The notes under the pieces are model-generated. The model saw nothing but the letters and a program-made list of their open reading frames with translations, did not search any database and was not told the DNA's origin. Of a stretch of DNA of 64,000 nt, positions 55,796 through 64,000 are shown in pieces; position 1 is the first letter of the stretch, and each line of letters opens with the position of its first letter. The translations under genes and the position numbers were made by a program. The DNA comes from Okapia johnstoni. Its lineage: Eukaryota; Chordata; Mammalia; Artiodactyla; Giraffidae. The stretch lies in contig CM044315.1 in assembly GCA_024291935.2 (NCBI GenBank), positions 80,210,385 through 80,274,384 of the forward strand, read 5' to 3'.

Positions 55796-56477
55796 GATTT
55801 ATACTGAATCAGTCATGTTAACTATGGAGTGAAAATATGGCTGCCAAGGGATCCTCAAATTCATAGCAATGATTCACTCTATGACAATCACAAAGCAGTA
55901 AAAGATCTGATTTCATAAAGGATAGGAAATTTAAAATGAAATCTAAAAACAAATTGGCAATATGTTTGTAACAAATGGTAAATCATGAATATTGTACTTA
56001 ATTTCTCTATATCTTGCCTCATTCTAAAACAAAGTTGAAGCAGTTTTACAAAGTACAAGATTTTAAAAAGGAAAAAATCTTTTTAAAAATCTTGTAGGCC
56101 AAGGGAGAAATAAGCATAGGAAAAAACAATAAAAAGCAGCCAGAATAGAAATACTAAAAAGCGCATGTCCTAAGGTTTTATGCGCTTGCTGGGAGAGGAT
56201 TACAGATATATCCCCAAGATTTCTCACAGATAAAACTAAACACAAAGCACTGTCATAATGGTTTATAGTGTCCATAAAATAAACCAGGAGAATCCCAGAT
56301 CTTCATAATACTAAGATTTTAGGGAGGTTTCCTCTGGGTCCTCAAAGATATTTGTATAAAAAGATGATAGGGAGTGTCATATAATTGCATGTTTCATATA
56401 GCTTTGTCAATGAGTGCTAAGTATGTGTGTGTGTCTGTGTAGAGTGGCTACATTAAAATAAGGTGGTCTAAGAATGT
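55796..56477. other. Intronic sequence, AT-rich, nothing recognised
   Basis: Includes a short TG-rich stretch near 56425-56437. Confidence 0.4.
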
Positions 56478-56557
56478 TTTGGGTTGGCCAAAAAGTTCAT
56501 TTGGGATTTCCCATAACATCTTACGGAAAATCCGAATGACCTTTTTGGCCAACTCAA
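56478..56557. mobile_element. Palindromic mariner-derived MITE
   Basis: An 80-bp near-perfect inverted repeat. The left arm is ttgggttggccaaaaagttc and the right arm gacctttttggccaactcaa; the arms meet around cataacatcttacgg. This matches short mariner terminal-repeat elements known in ruminants. No transposase. Confidence 0.88.
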
Positions 56558-57500
56558 TAGCTCGAAGTTGGCCTAGTTTAATCTGAGGATAAAACAGAAT
56601 ACCATGCCTAAACAACTGTTTGGAAAAGGCCAAGCAGCACACAGCTTTCAAAGAACTCCATCTTTAATAAACAGTTCAGTTCAGTCGCTCAATTGTGTCC
56701 AACTCTTTGTGACCCCATGGACTGCAGCATGCCAGGCTTCCCTGTCCATCACCAACTCCTGGAGCTTGCTCAAACTCATGCCCATCGAGTTGGTGATGCC
56801 ATCCAATCATTGAATTGGTGATGCTGTCTAACTATCTCATCCTCTGTCACCCCCTTCTGCTTTGCCTTCAGTCTTTCCCAGCATCAGAGTCTTTTCCAAT
56901 GAGTCAGTTCTTCACATCAGGTGGCCAAAGTATTGGAGCTTCAGCTTCAGCAACAGTCCTTTCAATGAATATTTAGGGTTGATTTTCTTTAGAATTGACT
57001 GGTTTGATCTTGCAGTCCAAGGGACTTTCAAGAGTCTTCTCCAGCACCACAATTCGAAAGCATCAATTCTTCTGTGTTCAGCCTTCCGGTCAAACTCTCA
57101 CATTTGTACACGACTACTGGAAAAACCACAGCATTGACTATATGGACCTTTGTCAGCAAAGTAATGTCTCTGCTTTTTAATTCGCTGTCTAGGTTTGTCA
57201 TAGCTTTCCTTTCAAGGAGCAAGCATTGTTTAATTTCACACTACAGTCATCTTCTGCAGTGATTTTGGAGTTCAAGAAAATAAAATCTGTCACTGCTTCC
57301 ACTTTTTCCCTTCCTATTTGCCATGAAGTGTGGGACCGGATACCATAATCTTAGCTTTATGCATGTTAAGTTTCAAGCCAGCCTTTTCACTCTCCTCTTT
57401 CACCTTCATCAAGAGGCTCTTTAGTTCCTCTTTGCTTTCTGCCATTTAGAGTGGTATCATCTGCATATCTGAGGTTGCTGATATTTCTCCCTGCAATCTT

Positions 57501-57740
57501 TTTGTTTTTTTTAATTCTAAAAACACCCAGTGTGATCATGGTACTCTGTACTGTGCTTAGGCTCGAGTTCATATTCCTTAACTTGGCAGGTAAGGCTTTT
57601 TCACACGTTGGTCTTTTCTTTTTAATTTTTAAAATTAATTTATTTTTTAATTGGAGGATAATTGCTTTACAGAATTTTGTTGTTTTCTGTCAAACATCAA
57701 GATGAATCAGTCATAGGTATACATATGTCTCGTCCCTCTT
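57501..57740 (-). mobile_element. 5'-truncated bovine L1 with probable 3' transduction
   Basis: On the minus strand the insert starts with L1 3' UTR (57740 to about 57623, plus-strand text aattggaggataattgcttt), reaches an A-rich L1 end at about 57610-57650, then continues through about 100 bp of non-L1 sequence (57510-57610) to a second A-rich tail (complement of ttgttttttttaatt). Target duplication tgcaatctt at 57492-57500 and 57741-57749 encloses both parts, so they arrived together. Confidence 0.78.
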
Positions 57741-58090
57741 TGCAATCTTGATTCCAGCTTGTGATTCATCCAGCCTAGCATTTCACATATAAGTTAAATA
57801 AAGGTGACAATATACAGCCTTGTTGTATTCCTTTCCCAGTTTTGAACCAGTCAGTTATTCCATTTCCAGTTCTGTTGCTTCTTGACCTGCATACAGGTCT
57901 CTCAAGAGACAAGTAAGGTGGTCTGGTAATCCCTACTCTTTAAGAATTTTCCACAGTTTGCTGTGATCCACACAGTCAAAGACTTTCATGTAGTCAATGA
58001 AGCAGAAATAGATGTTTTTCTGGAATCCCCTTGCTTTCTCTATGATCCAGTGAATGTCGGCAATTTGATCTCTAGCTCCTCTGCCTTTTC

Positions 58091-58372
58091 ATTTTTAAAA
58101 AATTAATTAATTTATTTTAATTGGAGGCTAATTACTTTACAATATTGTGCTGGTTTTTGCCATACATTGACATGATGATATCAGCCATGGGTGTACATGT
58201 GTTCCCCATCCTGAACCCCACTCCCACCTCCCTCCCCATCCCATTCCTCAGAGTCATCCCAGTGCACCAGCCCTGAGCACCCTGTCTCATGCATCGAACC
58301 TGGACTGGAGATCTGTTTCACATATGATAATATAGATGTTTCAATGCTATTCTCTCAAATCATCCCACCATA
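58091..58372 (-). mobile_element. 5'-truncated bovine L1 3' end, minus strand
   Basis: Reversed L1 3' UTR: an A/T-rich tail on the left (tttattttaattggaggcta), then tgctggtttttgccatacat and so on to catcccacca. Perfect 13-bp duplication cctctgccttttc at 58078-58090 and 58373-58385. Confidence 0.92.
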
Positions 58373-58473
58373 CCTCTGCCTTTTCTAAACTCAGCTTGTA
58401 CATCTGAAGTTCTTGGTTCAGGTACTGCTGAAGCCTAGCTTGAAGGAGTTTGAGCACAACGTTAACTAGCATG

Positions 58474-58666
58474 GGGGCTTCCCTGGTGGCTCAGTTGGTA
58501 AAAAATCTGCCTGCAATGCAGGAGACCTAGGTTTGACTCCTGGCTCAGAAAGATCTGCTGGAGAAGGGATAGGCTACCCACTCCAGTATTCTGGCCTGGA
58601 GAATTCCTGGGTCTTTTCCTGGGTTGAAGAGTCAGACACGACTGAGTGACTTTCACTTTTTCACTT
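58474..58666 (+). mobile_element. Bov-tA SINE, plus strand, nested in BovB
   Basis: ggggcttccctggtggctca to a ctttcactttttcac tail. Imperfect duplication taactagcatg (58463-58473) and taaatagcgtg (58667-58677). Part of the 3' module (the tagtccatggggtc stretch) is deleted. Confidence 0.9.
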
Positions 58667-60665
58667 TAAATAGCGTGTGAAGTGAGTGCATTGTATGGTA
58701 ATTTGAACATTCTTTGTCATTGCCTTTCTTTGGGATTGGAATGAAAACAGACCTTTTCCAGGTCTGTGGCCACTGCTGAGTCTTCCAAATTTGTTGACAT
58801 ATTGAGTGCAGTACTTTAACAGCATCATTTTTTAGGATTTTAAATAGCTCAGCTAGAATTCTATCACCTCCAGTAGTTTTGTTTGTCATAATGCTTCATA
58901 AGGCCCACTTGACTTCACATTCCAGGATGTCTGGCTCTAGGTGAGTGAGCACACCATCGTGGTTATCTGGGTCATTAAGACCTTTTTGTATAGTTCTTCT
59001 GTGTATTCTTCTGTGTAGTCTTGCCATTTCTTCTTAATCTCTTCCACTTCTGTTAGGTCCTTACTGTTTCTGTTCTTCATTGTGCCCATCCTTGCATGAA
59101 CTGTTCCATTGGTATCTCCAATTTTCTTGAAGAGATCTCTAGTCTTTCCCATTCTATTGTATTCCTCTATTTCTTTGCATTGTTCACTGAAGAAGGCCTT
59201 CTTATCTCTCCTTGCTGTTCTCTGGAACTCTGCATTCAGTTGGGTATATCTTTCCCCTTCTCCCTTGCTTTTCACTTTTCTTTTTTCTTCAGCTATTTAT
59301 AAGGCCTCCTCTAACAACCACTTTGCCTTCTTGCTGTTTTCTTTTTCTTTTTTCACACTTCTTTTTCTTTGGGATGATTTTGGTCACTGCCTCCTGTACA
59401 ATGTTATGAATCTCTGTCCATACTTCTTCAGGCACTCTGTCTACCAGATCTAATTCCTTGAATCTATTCATCACCTCAACTGTATAATCATAAGGGATTT
59501 GATTTAGGTCTTACCTGAATGGCCTAGTGGTCATTTTCTCTAATTTATTCAATTTAAGCCTGAATTTTGCAATAAGGAGTTGATGATCTGAGGTCTTGTT
59601 TTGTTGACTGTATAGAGCTTCTCCATCTATGGCTGCAAAGAATATAATCAATTTGATTTCAGTATTGACCATTTGGTGATAGCCACATGTAAAGTCGTCT
59701 CTTATGTTGTTGGAAGAGGGTGTTTGCTATGACCAGTGCATTCTCTTGACAATACTCTGTTAGCTTTTGCCCTACTTCATTCTGTACTTCAAGGCCAAAC
59801 TTGCCTGTTACTCCAGGTATATCTCAACTTCCTTCTTTTGTATTCCAATCCCCTATGGTGAAAGGACATCTTTTTTTTTGGTCTTGTAGAAGGTCTTGTA
59901 GATCTTCATAGAATCGGTCAACTTCAGCTTCTTCAGCATCAGTGTTTGGGGCATAAACTTGGACTACTCTTCACTTTCTGCCATTAGATGTTGATGTTGA
60001 ATGGTTTGCCTTGGAAATGAACTGAGATCATTCTGTCATTTTTGAGATTGCCCCCAAGTACTGCATTTCAGACTGTTTGGTTGACTGTAAGAGCTGCTCC
60101 GTTTCTTCTAAAGGATTCCTACCTACAGTAGTAGATACAATGATCATCTGAATTAAATTCACCCGTTTCCGTCCATTTTTGTTCACTGATTCCTAAGATG
60201 TCTAACTTCACTCTTGCTATCTCCTGCTTGATCATGTCCAATTTACCTTGATTCATGGCCCTAACATTCCAGGTTCCTATGCAATATTGTTCTCTACAGC
60301 AACAGACTTTACTTTCACCACCAGACATATCCACAACTGAGCATTGTTTCTGCTCTGACCCAGCTGCTTCATTCTTTCTGGATCTATTAGTAATTGCCCT
60401 CTGTTCTTCCCCAGTAGAACATTGGACATCTTACGACCTGAGGGGCTCATCTTCCAGTGTCATATATTTTGCCTTTTCATACTGCTTATGAGGTTCTCAC
60501 AACAAGAATACGGGAGTTGTTTGTCATTTCCTCCTCCAGTGGACCGTGTTTTGTCAGAACTTTTCACTATGACCCATCTGTCTTGGGTGGCCTTGCACAG
60601 CACAGCTCATAGCTTCATTGAGTTGTGCAAGCCCCTTCACCACAACAAGGCTATGATCCATGAAG

Positions 60666-63600
60666 GGGATCCCAAGAGAAGACACTTGGGCAAGTGACAG
60701 CCTTTCCTCAAGATAATTCTGGTTTTGCTCTAATTCAGATAAATGGAAAAGAGACTTGGCTTAATATATCAGGTACTTGTAAAAATCAATAAGGTTTCAA
60801 TTTTAAAAATTAACTGAAAACAAAATTTCCCAAAAGAGTTAGTTTCAAAGTTGAATACTGTTTCAACAATCTGGTTTTACCCTTCCATCAAAAAGAAAAC
60901 CTCATTAATTTGCCAACACCCGTTGCTTTTTCTCCATGCGGCCATAACCTTGGGGAAACTATCCTGTTACTCCTTATCAGATATGTGCTAAGACACTTTC
61001 GGACATACAGTGAGTGAATCCATGTTCTGGCTGATTCTTCCTCCAGAGAAGCCAGAGGATGTTTTCCGGTTGTTGCAAACTGAAAAGTCAGGGCCAAGTA
61101 GGAACAAAACAAACCAGGGAAGAGGATGAGTGTAATGCCCTTCTGCAGCAAGTCAATGACTTACTTGTTGAAAGCTGAAATGTCTTCTTCACCACGTATT
61201 TTTGTATAGTAACCATGATTATATTTATGGGTTATTTTCCAATGGCATCTTAAGTTTTATTTTATACACTCATACAGACTAATTGCACATTAAACATGTA
61301 AGAACACTTTGTGCTTCTAAATAAATTATATCCCTCCCTTCCATGGTTCCTTTGGATTATCTGTTGTTTTCTCTCTTTGTTAAGAAACATAAGCACCAGA
61401 AATATTTCACATTTAGTCTTTAGTTTAAGAAAATATAACTGCATGAGTCCAATGATGATAAATGGCAACTGACATTGGGGTTCAGGTCACAGAGCCAAGA
61501 GGGAATGGAGTCCCTCTGGTGATTAAATGCCCTGTTGAAGGGGGCAGCCTCCCCCATCTCCAGCTATCTATGCCAGGCAGTAAGGCAGACCTGGCGTTGC
61601 CACATCTTCCAGGGCTTTTTAAGTCAAGAATTTGGATCTTTTATGGTAAAATTCCTCAATTTGTAAACACTGGCAATAGATTCAAGAAAAAATTAAAGAT
61701 TATGGGGATCAACTGAAATATGTACATGGCCCGGATGCAGGCAGCAGTGTAAACTGTCTTACACTGGCAGATGCATTGAATACAAAGGACATGGCCTGTA
61801 TTCCCAGAATTTGTTGCAGAAAAGGATGTATGAATATGCTGGTGTGGGGTGGCTTTAGGTCCTTTCCTAAAGATCTGTCCAGCAGGCTATTGGGTCCTCA
61901 ACAGACAGAAATAAGAGCAGATTCTGAGAGTCCCAGGAGCTACACCAGGAGTGAGTGACAAGGCTCTGGCGAATGCATTGCCCACATCAGGGGACCTGCA
62001 GGGGAGAGGTCCCCAGCTGGAGGGGTCGGCAAAACATCTACAAGAGACCCCACAAGAGTCAGCTTTACACACTGGCCAGTCCAGGGAGTGCCCACACTAT
62101 CTTATGTCTTCTCTCTCCCTTCCCTGCCAGTTCCACAGAGGTTCGAAATCACAGCTGGCAACTGAGGTACAAATGGAAAGAGGAGGACAAACAGGGTACA
62201 GACCCTTCCTGGGTCAGCACCACTGCTTCTAAACCCTGTGCTGGGAGGGGAAGTCACTGCAGCTCTGAATGAGCTGAAAGCTATGCTATTACATAAGGCA
62301 GGACACTAATTTTGGAATTGGTGACTCAATATGACCATGGGATTTCTATTACCTCAGAGGTACCAAAAAATTCTCTGGACCTCCCAGGCTGAAAACATCT
62401 TAAGGGGACACAGAGAGACCAATGAAAGTGGCTGTGATTAACCCCTGATGTTTGCTGCATGTTCAACATACTGGTTGCACTAACTTAGGTAAATACAGCT
62501 ATTTGGAGGGTCTCATAACCAAAGTGTGGGAAGGGCCCGGGTGCAGGGTTTCAAGATGACCAAAAGTGCCTGGAATGCCAGCACACCTCCCTCGGTCAGC
62601 TTCACTCTCCCTGCTAGCTTAGTCAGGATACAAATTCTCAACTCTGTTTCCTCTTAGGAAGACTCTTGGGTTCCGTTTGGGTTCTCCTTTCCTGCGCTGT
62701 GGTCTGGAAATCCTCTCTAGGCCATTAGCCTGGGCAGTTATAGGGCTAATCTCATTTATTTCCTTCTTTCAAAGACCAGGGTCCTGTGTCATCTATAGTT
62801 CAATGTCTGAAAGAACTTTTCTTTCCCATATAGTTTGTGTATTTTTCAGTTGTTTCTCCTCCTTTTTTCACTTTTTTCTTATCTCGTCTAGACTTCACCA
62901 GGCTTAACTGTTCAGTTTAGCCTGCCCCAGTGATCTTTCCATTGCACCCATACCAAATCTCTCAATCCTGCCCAACCCTTTCTCCTGAGCTCCAGATTTG
63001 GGCATCCAGCTGACGTCTCCACTTTCATACCTATAGTGACCTGAAACTCAGGCTGCCTCACAGAGTTCATTTTCATCACCAGCACACATGCATAGCCTCC
63101 TCCTGTATGCCTTGCCTTAATAAGCGGTACCACTCTTCAGCCAGAATATCTCACTGTATACAAACGTGTTCCTGAAGTAGCATGCGAATTCAGCTTATAC
63201 AATGGAAAAGCTATTTTGAGTGTACCAACTCTTCAGGGAAAATTCACCTCTGGGGAAGCTGGCAGTAAAGCCCAGTTCTCACTGGCAGTCAACTGATGCC
63301 AAATCTTTAATAAGAATGGAAGACCCTGGGACTCTCAAGTCACCAAACACAACACATACTGATATACATACACAGCTGAAGGTCCTCTCCTTGCAGGTGT
63401 CAGAGCAGCAATACCACAGCTGCACAGTGAAGGAGAAATGTTTAGTCTGGTGGTTTAGGCTGCCTGCCTCAGCCAGGCTGGAGAACCCAGCATTGTAAAA
63501 ACCCATAACCAAGGAACGCATGTGTGTCCCTTGCCTGGCTCCAGGTGTGTAGTGACATGAACGATTCAAGGCTCTGTTCTTCTCTTCCTGCACCTGTACC

Positions 63601-64000
63601 AAGTCAGACTTGTGAATGAATAAAGTGTCTGTTCAAATGCTTCAAGTCTTGAAATTAACCATTAACTCTTCCATTGCCACTTCAAAGCAATAAGTTGGGG
63701 TTCTGAACTCATATAAACTCCTAGAAGGTTCAAAAACTGGACATAGACAAAAGGAGGCCACGCACTAAAGTGTGTATATACCTAATAATGTCTCTATCAG
63801 GCAAAATTAAAAGAATTACAAGGAGAACGACACAATGGGTCTCCTGTCACAATGGGAAACGCATAGTCCACTGAAAAACCAACCTCACACAGTCAGTGAG
63901 AAAGCAGATGATCTGAACAGAACAATGAATAAATAAATTTGAACTAGCTGATAAACAGAGTACCTTACACCTGATAAGTGGAGGACACAATTCTCTTCAA
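60666..64000. other. Upstream flanking intron, nothing recognised
   Basis: No transposon family, RNA gene or ST3GAL3 exon was recognised on either strand. Open frames such as 61951-62272 and 63279-63602 have no domain or splice support. Confidence 0.4.

Larger units (their letters stand above)
57028..60334 (-). pseudogene. BovB ORF2 pseudogene, second copy
   Basis: Recognisable minus-strand blocks: endonuclease start (60119-60334, with ILGISEQKWTETGEFN), linker (58937-59474), RT fingers (58653-58889, with GGDRILAELF), the YADD codons at 57456-57467, and the C-terminal domain (57028-57222). Frameshifts, stops and three insertions break it into short frames. The endonuclease is more decayed than in the copy at 26-30 kb. 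Confidence 0.85.
56671..60665 (-). mobile_element. Second long BovB LINE, minus strand, with three nested insertions
   Basis: The left edge carries the reversed 3' terminus (cagttcagttcagtcgctca). The body continues through C-terminal, RT, linker and endonuclease regions to about 60665 (caacaaggctatgatccatg). Interrupted at 57501-57740, 58091-58372 and 58474-58666. Same orientation as ST3GAL3 and as the other long BovB. Confidence 0.92.

Overview
This is mammalian nuclear DNA from a ruminant artiodactyl, most likely cattle or a close relative. The proof is the repeat content: BovB (RTE) LINEs, Bov-tA and Bov-A2 SINEs, CHR-2 SINEs and a bovine-type L1 3' end, on an older background of MIR, L2, MER5A and Tigger copies. 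Almost every open reading frame in the window is chance or the remains of a transposon.

The host gene that can be recognised is ST3GAL3 (Golgi beta-galactoside alpha-2,3-sialyltransferase 3), transcribed on the minus strand. Two coding exons are present: a 43-nt exon at 54767-54809 and a 93-nt exon at 32001-32093. Both have canonical splice sites, and they join in phase to encode part of the stem region just before the catalytic domain. The intron between them is 22,673 bp. The rest of the window reads as flanking intron: at least 32 kb downstream of the 93-nt exon and at least 9 kb upstream of the 43-nt exon. The gene's other exons, promoter and 3' end were not found here.

Layout: 1-17 kb holds L2 and MIR fragments with a few Bov-tA SINEs and long stretches without recognised features. 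17.7-20.3 kb holds a Bov-tA SINE split by a 2.4-kb endogenous gammaretrovirus-like insertion. 20-26 kb holds L2, CHR-2, MIR, Bov-tA, Bov-A2 and an L1/HAL1-like block. 26.1-29.9 kb is a long, dead, minus-strand BovB. 29.9-35 kb holds L1 3' ends around the 93-nt exon, which lies between two diverged direct repeats. 38.7-44.4 kb is mostly minus-strand L1 with three SINEs inserted. 45-52 kb holds MER5A, an L2 carrying three nested insertions (one a 5'-inverted BovB), Tigger and hAT-like DNA transposons. 54.8 kb is the 43-nt exon. 55-60.7 kb holds an L1 3' end with a Bov-A insert, a palindromic mariner MITE, and a second long minus-strand BovB interrupted by two L1s and a SINE.

The most unusual object is the retroviral insertion at 17802-20194. 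It has the layout of an RNA transcript (R-U5-PBS-gag...env-PPT-U3-R, with no 5' U3). Its 5' end falls about 28-29 bp from the TATA box of its own LTR, and a 16-bp target duplication flanks it. Together these indicate a LINE-mobilised copy of a retroviral transcript rather than an integrated provirus. Also notable is a short L1 insert at 57501-57740 that appears to carry about 100 bp of 3'-transduced sequence. I saw no novel multi-gene system, CRISPR array or operon; this is intronic sequence of one vertebrate gene.
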